Origin: Gammaproteobacteria bacterium 54_18_T64
GTDB taxonomy: Bacteria; Pseudomonadota; Gammaproteobacteria; Pseudomonadales; Porticoccaceae
Length of the DNA stretch: 47,139 nucleotides
Assembly (NCBI GenBank): GCA_002162825.1
Contig: MAAU01000085.1
Location: 1 to 47,139 of the forward strand
Direction: 5' to 3'
The notes beneath the pieces were generated by a model. That model was not told the origin of the DNA, did not search any database, and saw only the letters and a list, made by a program, of their open reading frames with translations. Within the stretch, counting starts at the first letter, position 1. Each line of letters opens with the position of its first letter. Position numbers and translations under genes: made by a program. Positions 37,004 through 44,965 of the stretch are shown here, piece after piece.

Positions 37004-38394
37004 CAGTCATTTTCCTCAATAATTTGCGCCACTACCTCTTCCATGGCGGCACTGCGGGAACCCTTCACCAGGACCACCGTATCGGCATTTAATTGGCGTC
37101 TCAGAGCTGCGCCCAGGGTGCTTTTGTCGCTAAAGTGCTCACCGCCGACACCGAAGCCAGCGGCCGTCTCAACACTGAGTGGACCCGTGGTAAACAGGGC
37201 ATCGACACCGGCGTTGCGAGCATAGACACCAATATCGCGATGCATGGCTTTCTCTTTGGGGCCCAGTTCGCCCATATCGCCGAGCACCAGTAAGTGCCTG
37301 CCCGGCATGGTAACCAGGGCATCGATCGCCGCCACTACCGAGCCCGGGTTGGCGTTGTAACTGTCATCAATAATCCGTGCGCCGTGGCGCCCGGCCTTGC
37401 TCTCCATGCGCCCTGGAGCCGCCGCCATCGCCGCGAGCCCGGCGCCAATGCTCACCAAGTCAGCCCCTGCTGCCACGGCGCAAGCCGCCGCCGCCAGGGC
37501 ATTAGAAATATTGTGGGCACCGGCAATGGCGAGTTGTATCTCGATCTCACCAAGGGGTGAGTGCAGAGTGAAACTGGCGCAAGCCGCGGTATCAAATTGC
37601 ACTGTGGAGGCATAAAAATCTGCCGCCTTATTATCGACGCTGAAACTCAGGCTTTGCGTGCCGTGGGCACCTGTACGCCACTGTTCATACCAGGGCTCGT
37701 CGAGATTGAGGATCGCCGTGCCGCTCTTGTCGAGACCCCGATAAATCTCACCCTTAGCGCTAGCGACACCCGCCAGGGAGCCAAAACCGGCGACGTGGGC
37801 GGGCATCACATTGCTCACCACGGCGATAGTGGGCCGGGCGATGCTGCATAGATAGTCAATTTCACCCGCCGTGCTGGCACCCATTTCAATGACCGCATAT
37901 TGATGCTCCGGCTGTAGCTTGAGCAGGGTTTGCGGCACGCCGATGTGATTATTGAGGTTACCCGCTGTCGCCAGCACCTCACCCTTACAGCGTAAAATCA
38001 CCGCAAGCATTTCCTTCACCGTGGTTTTGCCGCCACTGCCGGTAATCCCAATCAGCGGCCCGGTAAAGGCATTGCGCGCCAGTGCCGCCAGTTGACCGAG
38101 GGCCTGCGTGGTATTGGGCACCACCCACTGGGGTATCGCCAGGCGCTTATCAGGCCTTTCAACCACCATGCCACAGGCCTTCAGCGCAGCGCTTTCAAGA
38201 AATTGGTGGGCATCGAAGTTAGCGCCGCGCAGGGCGACGAATAAGTCGCCGCTGGCTAGACTGCGAGTATCTGTGCAGACTTGAGAAAAGTGACAATCGG
38301 GGTAAAGCAAGGTTCCGCCGTAGGTGAGCGCGGCCTGAGATAAGCTCAGTGACGCCGTCGTCACGCCTTGCGCACTGCTGTTTTTTACCGTCAT
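37003..38394 (-). CDS. murF: UDP-N-acetylmuramoyl-tripeptide--D-alanyl-D-alanine ligase
   Basis: MurF attaches D-Ala-D-Ala to the UDP-MurNAc-tripeptide. In its 463 residues are [17 protein letters not shown] near the N-terminus, the ATP loop GSGGKTT at 119-125, [42 protein letters not shown] and LGDMGELG, all Mur-ligase/MurF marks. Its start overlaps murE (ATGA) and its stop overlaps mraY. Confidence 0.97.
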   Translation of the reverse strand: MTVKNSSAQGVTTASLSLSQAALTYGGTLLYPDCHFSQVCTDTRSLASGDLFVALRGANFDAHQFLESAALKACGMVVERPDKRLAIPQWVVPNTTQALGQLAALARNAFTGPLIGITGSGGKTTVKEMLAVILRCKGEVLATAGNLNNHIGVPQTLLKLQPEHQYAVIEMGASTAGEIDYLCSIARPTIAVVSNVMPAHVAGFGSLAGVASAKGEIYRGLDKSGTAILNLDEPWYEQWRTGAHGTQSLSFSVDNKAADFYASTVQFDTAACASFTLHSPLGEIEIQLAIAGAHNISNALAAAACAVAAGADLVSIGAGLAAMAAAPGRMESKAGRHGARIIDDSYNANPGSVVAAIDALVTMPGRHLLVLGDMGELGPKEKAMHRDIGVYARNAGVDALFTTGPLSVETAAGFGVGGEHFSDKSTLGAALRRQLNADTVVLVKGSRSAAMEEVVAQIIEEND

Positions 38395-39935
38395 ACCTTT
38401 CCCCTGTCGCGCAGGGCCAGGCGCACTTCGACGACATCATTAAAGGGCAGGCGCTGGTCTTTAATCAGCTGATAGTCTTCATGACCCTTGCCGGCAATCA
38501 GCACCACGTCCTGTGGCCCAGCATTGTTCACGGCAAAGCGAATCGCTGCGCGTCTATCGGCATAGACCCGGGGCGCCGCATCCTTATCGCCTCCGGCGGG
38601 AATACCCGCCAATACATCATCAATAATGGCCTGCTCTTCCTCATCACGGGGATTATCACTGGTAATCACCAACCGGTCGGCCAGAGTCGCCGCGACCAAA
38701 CCCATCACCGCGCGCTTAGTCTGGTCGCGATCACCGCCGCAGCCAAAGACACACCAAAGTTGCGCCTCACAGGCGGGACGCAATGCGCCGAGGGCTTTTT
38801 CAAGGGCATCTGGCGTGTGCGCATAATCGACCACCACAAGGGGCAAGGCCTTTGCATCAACCACTTCCAGGCGGCCCGATACGGGCTGTAATTGCTCGAC
38901 GGCAGTAAGCACCGCCGACAGGGCGTGACCCTGCACACAGGCCGCTGCAACCACCGCCAGTAGATTACTGAGGTTAAATTCGCCCTGCAGGCGACTGCGC
39001 AATTCGCCCTGTCCCCACGGGGTGGTCAAATGAGCACGCATGCCGCGAGGCCCAAAGGCCGCATCGCGGGCATAAATATCGGCCTCTTTTCGAGAGTGGG
39101 AATAGCTGTAACAGCGGGCCTCACCCGCCGCCAGCTCGGCAATGATCGCCCGTCCCGCGGCGTCATCGCTATTAACAATGGCATTTTCCAAACCCGGCGC
39201 ACTAAACAAACGCGCCTTAGCCTGCTGATAGGCCGCCATGGTCTGGTGATAATCCAGGTGATCCTGAGTCAAGTTGGTAAACACCGCGGTACTAAAGTGG
39301 AGGCCTGCCACCCGGCCCTGATCAAGACTGTGCGAGGAGACCTCCATCGCTACGGCCGCCGCACCTTCATCGAGTAGACCGGCCAGTATGCGCTGCACAC
39401 TGACGGCATCCGGGGTGGTCAGACCGGTGTCTGTTGTTCCTGTTTGTTCGGCGCCGTCGGCACCGAACAAACCATAACCCAATGTACCTATCACACCGGC
39501 CGGCTTGCCGAGCAAGGCAAAAACCTGCGCCAGTAGTTGTGCACAGGTGGTTTTGCCATTGGTGCCAGTAATACCGGTCAGGGCTAAATTGGCACTGGGT
39601 GCGGCGTAAAAACGCCCGGCAATGGCGCTGACCTTGTGGGCCAAATTATCGATGGCAATAATGGGCAGCGAAGTGCTGACTCTCGAGGCGCTAAAGCCCT
39701 CGCTCTCAACCAAAGCGGCAACGGCACCGGCCGCCTGCGCTGCGGCCAGGTAATTGCGGCCATCGCTGAGCCGACCAGGGTAGGCAATAAACAGCTCGCC
39801 CGCTGCCAACTTGCGGCTGTCGAGCTGCAGGCCGCCGATCATCAGGCTCGACAACTCGGCGGACAGGGGCCTTGCTGGCAGGTCCGCTAGTAGCTCACCC
39901 AGGGCCACGCCCTCTAGAACTTGAGGTGAAGTCAT
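38391..39935 (-). CDS. murE: UDP-MurNAc-L-Ala-D-Glu--meso-diaminopimelate ligase
   Basis: MurE adds the third residue of the stem peptide. The DNPR motif (SDNPRDEEEQ) predicts meso-diaminopimelate as substrate, as in Gram-negatives, not lysine. ATP loop GTNGKTT is at 124-130, followed by DTGLTTPDAV, MEVSSHSLDQGRV, TNLTQDHLDYH and YAHTPDALEKAL. I start at ATG 39935, overlapping the ftsI stop (TGATG; 514 residues). The GTG one codon earlier is possible. Confidence 0.96.
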   Translation of the reverse strand: MTSPQVLEGVALGELLADLPARPLSAELSSLMIGGLQLDSRKLAAGELFIAYPGRLSDGRNYLAAAQAAGAVAALVESEGFSASRVSTSLPIIAIDNLAHKVSAIAGRFYAAPSANLALTGITGTNGKTTCAQLLAQVFALLGKPAGVIGTLGYGLFGADGAEQTGTTDTGLTTPDAVSVQRILAGLLDEGAAAVAMEVSSHSLDQGRVAGLHFSTAVFTNLTQDHLDYHQTMAAYQQAKARLFSAPGLENAIVNSDDAAGRAIIAELAAGEARCYSYSHSRKEADIYARDAAFGPRGMRAHLTTPWGQGELRSRLQGEFNLSNLLAVVAAACVQGHALSAVLTAVEQLQPVSGRLEVVDAKALPLVVVDYAHTPDALEKALGALRPACEAQLWCVFGCGGDRDQTKRAVMGLVAATLADRLVITSDNPRDEEEQAIIDDVLAGIPAGGDKDAAPRVYADRRAAIRFAVNNAGPQDVVLIAGKGHEDYQLIKDQRLPFNDVVEVRLALRDRGKV

Positions 39936-41779
39936 CACGAATCACCGCCACGCTTTACTCCAGGGCTTACTCCAGAGCCGACGACTAACTTCGGCTCTGG
40001 CACTTGCTCTGAGGGCACGCTCATGAGCCGCAGTGCCTCCGCGGTGACTCTGGAGAACACCGGCGCCGCAACCAGGCCGCCGTAGTAATCCTCACCCCGG
40101 GGGTCATCGATAACGACGACTGTCACCAGACGGGGCTTGTCCGCCGGTGCCATACCGGCAAACAAACCGACATAACGATCCTTTTGATAACCACCGGCCC
40201 CGACCTTATGGCTGGTGCCGGTCTTACCGGCCACCGCATAAGTATCGATGGCGGCACGTGTCCCGGTGCCGCCCTTGGCGATCACCGCCTTCATCATGGC
40301 GCGCACGCTAGTGACGATTTCCTCATCAATGACCCGTTCTTCGGGACCCGGAAAAACGCCATCTGCCGCCGATATTTTTAATAATGAGGCCTGCTTTTTG
40401 ACGCCATTATTGGCCAGCACGGCGTAGGCATTGGCCAGCTGTAGGGGCGTTGCGGCCATACCGTAGCCAAAGGCCAGAGTGGCTGTCTCCACCGGCCGCC
40501 AGCGACGCTTGCTCGGCAGCAATCCGGCACTTTCACCGGGGAAGCCAGTGCCGGGACTCAGCCCCAGGCCGACGCGTTCGAAAACGCCGCGAATATCTTC
40601 GGGCTCAAGTTGCATGGCAATTTTGGTGGTACCCACCTGGCTCGATTTGGCGAGAATGCCACTCATATCCAGCTTGCCGTAGTTGCGGTGATCGACAAAG
40701 GTTTTGCGGCCAATGCGCAGATAACCGGGGCTGGTGTCAATCACGGTGGTGGGATGGAATTTACCGCTCTCCAACGCCGCCACCATGGTCAGCGGTTTCA
40801 TCACCGAACCTGGCTCCAGCAAATCGGTGAGGGCGCGGTTGCGGGTACTGCCCACCTTTAGGCGCGATCTATCATTGGGGTTGAAGGAGGGCTGATTAAC
40901 CATGGCCAGCACTTCACCGCTGAGTACATCGAGTACCACCACCGAGCCCGACTTGGCACGAAACTGCTTCATCGCCGCTTTCAATTCGCGGTAGGCGATG
41001 TATTGCAGACGCAGGTCGATGCTCAGGGCCAGGTTGCCACCGGGCTTCTCGCTGGCAATCAGCTGTAATTCTTTAATCACCCGACCCTTGCGATCTTTCA
41101 GCACCCGCTTGCTGCCGGTGGCACCGTAGAGCCAGTCGTCAAAGGCCAGCTCCATGCCCTCCTGACCCCTATCGTCGATGCCAGTAAAACCCACCAGATG
41201 AGCCGTCACTTCGCCCGCCGGATAAAAACGCTTGTACTCTTCACGCTTGAAGATGCCGACGATATCCAAATCGAGCACCGCCTGAGCCTGCAGCGGAGTC
41301 AACTGGCGCGCTAGGTACATAAATTCTTTATTGCGATAGTGGGTGATGCGTTTTTTTAGATCGCCGACACGCAGCTTTAAACGCCGCGCCAGCATCGCCA
41401 ACTTATCGCCATCCAGCTCGAGCAGCTGAGGATTGGCGCAAATGGATACCACCGGTGAGCTGATCGCCAGCGGCTCGCCGCGGCGGTCGGTAATCACGCC
41501 GCGATAGGCGGGGATGGCCACTGTGCGCAGGGTACGGTTATTGCCCTGGCTCTGTAAGAACTCAAAACCCTGGTGCACATCGGGTAAGACCTGCAGGCCG
41601 GCAACATGGCTCAGGGCAAGTACCGCCAGGGAAAACAGCGCCACCACCATGCTCCAATAACGCCAGGCTGCAATACTGCGCACGCGCGCACCCGAGCCGC
41701 GACGAGCCGATACACGGTCTCGCTTTACGCGGTTATTGGGACGCTGCTTGCCTGCGCGTTTTTCCACTCTTCCACCCAT
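39935..41779 (-). CDS. ftsI: Septal peptidoglycan transpeptidase FtsI (PBP3)
   Basis: FtsI is the class B penicillin-binding protein that cross-links septal peptidoglycan with FtsW. The 614-residue protein has a very basic cytoplasmic tail of about 40 residues, one transmembrane anchor (about 42-64), the PBP dimerisation domain beginning AIPAYRGVITDRRGEPLA, and the transpeptidase domain. The catalytic Ser is in EPGSVMKP (Ser325, Lys328) and the third motif is KTGTS. The second motif, normally S-x-N, reads S379-S380-Q381. The rest of that helix (ILAKSSQVGTTKIAM) aligns well, so this is a substitution and not a frame error. The basic tail is longer than in E. coli. Confidence 0.96.
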   Translation of the reverse strand: MGGRVEKRAGKQRPNNRVKRDRVSARRGSGARVRSIAAWRYWSMVVALFSLAVLALSHVAGLQVLPDVHQGFEFLQSQGNNRTLRTVAIPAYRGVITDRRGEPLAISSPVVSICANPQLLELDGDKLAMLARRLKLRVGDLKKRITHYRNKEFMYLARQLTPLQAQAVLDLDIVGIFKREEYKRFYPAGEVTAHLVGFTGIDDRGQEGMELAFDDWLYGATGSKRVLKDRKGRVIKELQLIASEKPGGNLALSIDLRLQYIAYRELKAAMKQFRAKSGSVVVLDVLSGEVLAMVNQPSFNPNDRSRLKVGSTRNRALTDLLEPGSVMKPLTMVAALESGKFHPTTVIDTSPGYLRIGRKTFVDHRNYGKLDMSGILAKSSQVGTTKIAMQLEPEDIRGVFERVGLGLSPGTGFPGESAGLLPSKRRWRPVETATLAFGYGMAATPLQLANAYAVLANNGVKKQASLLKISAADGVFPGPEERVIDEEIVTSVRAMMKAVIAKGGTGTRAAIDTYAVAGKTGTSHKVGAGGYQKDRYVGLFAGMAPADKPRLVTVVVIDDPRGEDYYGGLVAAPVFSRVTAEALRLMSVPSEQVPEPKLVVGSGVSPGVKRGGDS

Positions 41780-41808
41780 GTAATTGGATCTAAATTTTCT
41801 AAAATTCG

Positions 41809-42105
41809 CTACGGTTTGACTCTGACAAGCTCATCCAGTGCCGGCACCTGCATACCCAATTTGCCGAGTGCCAGCTGCTCAACCCGGTACAGGGATGCCT
41901 GGGCACTGGCCTCAAGCAGGTTCTGTCCGCGGGCAATTTCCAGACGGTTTTTCTCCTGCTGTAAGTGCGCCAGCTCGCCGTACAACAAACGACATTGATG
42001 ACTGACGTAAACCACGCCAAGACCGCTCAACAACACCGCTATCCAGCTCAGCAGCAGGCAGCCGTTGAAACGACTGAGACGGGGGGAACTTGAGGACAGT
42101 GCCAT
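41809..42105 (-). CDS. ftsL: Cell division protein FtsL
   Basis: FtsL is a small bitopic divisome protein that works with FtsB and FtsQ to activate FtsWI. From ATG 42105, one base after the rsmH stop, it has 98 residues. It comprises a short polar N-terminus, a transmembrane helix (about residues 15-35, LLLSWIAVLLSGLGVVYVSH), then a leucine-zipper-like coiled coil (LLYGELAHLQQEKNRLEIAR) and LGKLGMQVPALDELVRV. Sequence identity within the family is low; position and topology make the call. Confidence 0.92.
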   Translation of the reverse strand: MALSSSSPRLSRFNGCLLLSWIAVLLSGLGVVYVSHQCRLLYGELAHLQQEKNRLEIARGQNLLEASAQASLYRVEQLALGKLGMQVPALDELVRVKP

Positions 42106-42106
42106 C

Positions 42107-43042
42107 TCAAACCACCTTCTCAGCGACACGCATCACCGCACTGCGCGCACGGGGGTTTGCCTCCACTTCCTCGGCACTGGCCTTCTGGGCCTTGCCGACA
42201 TTGCGCAGACGGCGAATAATCTGGCTCTCTGGAATCGCCAGGCCGCGGGGCACCATCGGATGCGTATGACCGCGAATAAAGCGTTTTACGATGCGATCTT
42301 CCAGGGAGTGAAAGCTGATCACCACCAATCGGCCATCAACAGCGAGCAGATCGATCACGCAATCGAGCAGGGAGCGCAGGTCGTCCAGCTCCCTGTTTAA
42401 AAAAATACGAATCGCCTGAAAGGCGCGGGTGGCCGGATGCTTACCCTTCTCCCAGGCGGGATTGGCGGCGGCGACGATCTCGGCCAGCTCGCCGGTGCGG
42501 GTAATTGGCGCCTTTTCTCGCGCCTCGACAATGGCTTTGGCCATGCGTCGAGCAAATTTTTCCTCACCGTATTCCTTAATCACACCGGCGATTTCAGCCT
42601 CTTCGGCAACGGCCAACCATTCGGCCGCGCTTAAGCCGCGAGTCGTGTCCATACGCATGTCGAGAGGGCCGTCGCGCAAAAAACTGAAGCCGCGCTCGGC
42701 ATCATCTAGTTGGGGTGAAGACACGCCGAGGTCGAGTAATACGCCGCTGACCTTGCCGGCCTGCCCGCGTTCTCGCAGTAGGCTTTCGAGGTCGGCGAAG
42801 GAGGCCTGTACCATTTCAAAGCGGCCATCGTCGGCAAATAAATCGCCACCCACGGCACAGGCTTCGGTATCTTTATCAATCGCCAGTAAGTGGCCCTGGG
42901 CCGACAACCGTTCGAGCACCAGACCGGAATGCCCCCCGCGGCCAAAAGTACCGTCCACATAATAGCCATCGACGTCACCGAGTAGGGCATCGACGGCCCC
43001 GTCTAACAACACGGTGATATGGGCTTGCTTAGCTGCTGGCAT
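42107..43042 (-). CDS. rsmH: 16S rRNA (cytosine-1402-N4)-methyltransferase
   Basis: RsmH (MraW) methylates C1402 in the ribosomal P site. From ATG 43042, preceded by GAGGG, it has 311 residues, the usual size; the longer frame reaching into mraZ is not homologous. Marks are [13 protein letters not shown] (family HxPVLL block), the SAM loop [37 protein letters not shown] and [15 protein letters not shown]. It follows mraZ by 13 bp. Confidence 0.96.
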   Translation of the reverse strand: MPAAKQAHITVLLDGAVDALLGDVDGYYVDGTFGRGGHSGLVLERLSAQGHLLAIDKDTEACAVGGDLFADDGRFEMVQASFADLESLLRERGQAGKVSGVLLDLGVSSPQLDDAERGFSFLRDGPLDMRMDTTRGLSAAEWLAVAEEAEIAGVIKEYGEEKFARRMAKAIVEAREKAPITRTGELAEIVAAANPAWEKGKHPATRAFQAIRIFLNRELDDLRSLLDCVIDLLAVDGRLVVISFHSLEDRIVKRFIRGHTHPMVPRGLAIPESQIIRRLRNVGKAQKASAEEVEANPRARSAVMRVAEKVV

Positions 43043-43055
43043 CAGGTGGCCACCC

Positions 43056-43511
43056 TCACAATGATAAAGATTGAAATTCTTCGGGAATCTCCAAACCGCT
43101 GGCAAGCTCATCGAGCAATGCTTTACGATTGGCATTCCAGGTATCTGTGTCCCACAACTCCAGTCGATGGCTTTGACCCACCAGGGTAACGCCCTTGCCC
43201 AGCTTGGCGTGGTCGCGCAACAGTTTGGGGATCAAGACCCGACCACTGCCATCGAGCTCCAAATCACGGGCATTGCCAATCAACAGGTGTTGCATACTTC
43301 GTGCGGATTTATTCAGGGTCGGCATGCTGGCAATCTTGGCTTCAAGCTCCTCCCACTCGGGGCGCGGGTAAATAAACAGGCAGCTATCACTAAGACTAAT
43401 CGTCGCTACCAGGCTACCGTTGTACTCGGACATCAAGGCGTCACGATACCGGGCAGGAATTGGCATCCGCCCTTTGGCATCCATGTTGATCTCGTCGCTA
43501 CCTCGAAACAC
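43056..43511 (-). CDS. mraZ: Transcriptional regulator MraZ
   Basis: MraZ is an AbrB-like DNA-binding regulator that represses its own dcw operon in E. coli. The 151-residue protein has two MraZ half-domains: [20 protein letters not shown] at the start and [19 protein letters not shown] near residues 80-100, each with the D-x-K/S-G-R motif. The start codon is GTG at 43511, consistent with the family start (M)FRG. Three GTGG[G/T] boxes spaced by 10 bp lie 30-54 bp upstream, just after the promoter. It is the first gene of the cluster. Confidence 0.96.
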   Translation of the reverse strand: MFRGSDEINMDAKGRMPIPARYRDALMSEYNGSLVATISLSDSCLFIYPRPEWEELEAKIASMPTLNKSARSMQHLLIGNARDLELDGSGRVLIPKLLRDHAKLGKGVTLVGQSHRLELWDTDTWNANRKALLDELASGLEIPEEFQSLSL

Positions 43512-43540
43512 CGGAATCTCTCACGATTATTATTAAATAA

Positions 43541-43565
43541 ACCACTTCAACCCACTTCCACCCAC
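43541..43565 (-). promoter_or_regulatory. MraZ operator (three boxes)
   Basis: On the minus strand the order is GTGGG-TGGAA-GTGGG-TTGAA-GTGGT (43565 to 43541): three boxes at an exact 10-bp period. E. coli MraZ binds GTGGG repeats separated by 5 bp. The boxes lie immediately downstream of the predicted transcription start, suited to autorepression. Confidence 0.85.
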
Positions 43566-43573
43566 AATTCGAC

Positions 43574-43601
43574 ACTATAGACACGAAACACTTAAAGTCA
43601 A
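43574..43601 (-). promoter_or_regulatory. Promoter of the dcw cluster (Pmra-like)
   Basis: TTGACT (43601-43596) and TATAGT (43579-43574) are separated by 16 bp on the minus strand, each five of six consensus. The start would fall near 43567. The -35 overlaps the octamer CTTAAAGT (43591-43598) that also forms the palindrome at 43727-43745. Confidence 0.75.
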
Positions 43602-43726
43602 GGCTCGAGAACAGGCAAAGATGCACGAAAATGCCGACATTTCCCGCGAACTTACAGGGAAAAGCCCATGAAGTCTGTAAAGAAGAGCAAGATAAGCAAG
43701 GGAAAACAGCGTGATAAAAACAGAAC

Positions 43727-43745
43727 TTAAAGTAACACTTTAAGA
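43727..43745. promoter_or_regulatory. Perfect palindrome CTTAAAGT-AAC-ACTTTAAG
   Basis: 8-bp perfect arms with a 3-bp centre, in the divergent region upstream of the PepSY gene. It looks like an operator for a dimeric regulator. A single half-site recurs over the -35 box of the dcw promoter. Confidence 0.45.
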
Positions 43746-43891
43746 AAGAGACCAATTCGGTCTAACAACATCAGACCTTAAGAGCATCCACATCGTAAAC
43801 ACTTACGCTAAGCGTCAGGCGGTACCCCGGCATAAGCTGCCATAGGCTTAATGGGTTATGCTCGCGCCATCTCCCAATCACGGTACCTGGC

Positions 43892-44608
43892 TTGAACCCA
43901 TCATTGCTTCGCAAAACCCACCGCTGGCTCGGTTTAATCGCCGCCGTGCAGCTACTGATATGGACGGCCTCGGGACTGTTTTTCTCCATCGTGCCGATAG
44001 ACGATGTGCGTGGCAGCCACCTCCTACAGCCCCAGCCAGCACTGCGACTGAGTCATGTCAGAATGATTTCACCCAGTGAACTCACCCAGCACCACGACGA
44101 ACTGGCAAGACTGAGCATCGCTAAGTTGCAACTGGGGCAGCGCTTATACACACCCATCTACCTGACCGTGATCGATAAGGAGTGGCTAATCTACAACGCC
44201 GAAACGGCTGCCAAACTATCTCCTCTGACGGAGACCGAGGCCCGCGCCATCGCCGCCAACAGTACCCAACTGGCCGTACAATCCGCCACATGGGTCACTG
44301 CGGTAGAACCCGGTAGCGAATACCGAGACGGCGAACTCCCCGCCTGGAAAATGGCCCTGCAAGGTGTCGACGAGGCTAACCTGTGGATCGGTGCCAACAG
44401 CGGCAAAGTCAGCGCTCTGCGCACCAATACCTGGCGGCTTTACGACTTGCTCTGGAGCCTGCACATTATGGATTACGTCGACCGAGATAACTTCAATTCC
44501 TGGCTACTGCGCGCCTTTGCCCTACTTGGCGTCATCACCATTGTTTCGGGCCTGCTGTTATTTTTTATCTCGCGCAAACCAAGGCGACAAAAGCCATCGC
44601 CAAAATAA
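43892..44608 (+). CDS. PepSY-domain membrane protein
   Basis: This 238-residue protein belongs to the PepSY/PepSY_TM type. The N-terminal RKTHRWLGLIAAVQLLIWTA forms a first transmembrane helix (about 12-31). A periplasmic part follows, with a PepSY-like segment (LPAWKMALQGVDEANLWIGA, then SGKVSALRT). The family ending LHIMDYVDRDNFNSWLLRAF leads into a second helix (AFALLGVITIVSGLLLFFIS) and a basic tail. Some relatives are linked to iron uptake or periplasmic protease control; the function here is unknown. The start is unclear: TTG at 43892 or 43904, neither with a good ribosome binding site. Confidence 0.8.
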   Translation: MNPSLLRKTHRWLGLIAAVQLLIWTASGLFFSIVPIDDVRGSHLLQPQPALRLSHVRMISPSELTQHHDELARLSIAKLQLGQRLYTPIYLTVIDKEWLIYNAETAAKLSPLTETEARAIAANSTQLAVQSATWVTAVEPGSEYRDGELPAWKMALQGVDEANLWIGANSGKVSALRTNTWRLYDLLWSLHIMDYVDRDNFNSWLLRAFALLGVITIVSGLLLFFISRKPRRQKPSPK

Positions 44609-44965
44609 TCTCTTATCAGCATTAGCTACAAAGGCTGTGTATCAACCCAAGGGAAATAACTGACAACCGGAACACGCGCTGGCGCCAACTAAGATAACGG
44701 GCTCATATAAGAACAATTAACCAGAAGTCGACGAAAGGACTGAGGGCTCCTGCCCTGGCAGGCCATATTAAAGGGGCCAAGGGCCTCTATTCCCTCAGTG
44801 CCCACATCCACAACCTGTCACCACTCTCTCGGTAAAAGCCCAGGGTGGTATACCGCTGCCCGCCCCCCCTTTAATTCGCCCTGCAAAAACCCACAGCATT
44901 GTGTAATGATATTGACAGATTATTAATTAATTCGACACCTACCTCACTACTCAGGAAATAATAAA
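44609..44965. other. Intergenic region upstream of the monooxygenase
   Basis: In these 357 bp I find no ORF, tRNA or clear promoter. They contain a 61-nt element able to fold into a stem with two inner hairpins (44739-44799), a C-rich stretch (about 44850-44875) and a TTGACA hexamer (44913-44918) without a convincing -10. The last bases hold AGGAAA, the likely ribosome binding site of the next gene. Confidence 0.55.
44739..44799. other. Potential three-way-junction folded element
   Basis: Outer arms ACTGAGGG (44739-44746) and CCCTCAGT (44792-44799) are perfect 8-bp complements. Inside are CCTGC-CCTG-GCAGG (44749-44762) and a GGCC-AAG-GGCC hairpin extended by wobble pairs (44773-44787). The whole can fold as a junction of three stems. 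It has no T run. It could be a structured leader or small RNA, or chance in a GC-rich gap. Confidence 0.4.

Larger units (their letters stand above)
43512..43891. other. Intergenic region between mraZ and the PepSY gene
   Basis: The 380 bp between divergent genes have no credible ORF. They contain the MraZ boxes and mra promoter (43541-43601), an AT-rich purine-rich stretch, a perfect palindrome (43727-43745), three alternating AGACC/GGTCT elements (43750-43778) that can pair in more than one way, and a GC-rich end before the PepSY gene with no clear ribosome binding site. Confidence 0.6.

Noticed and set aside
30750-43042. Overlapping start/stop codons through the mur/fts genes as a sign of something new
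   Set aside because: ATGA and TGATG overlaps are the standard arrangement of the dcw cluster.
43858-44079. 73-codon frame overlapping the start of the PepSY gene
   Set aside because: It is in another frame from the transmembrane and PepSY sequence, and no domain is visible.
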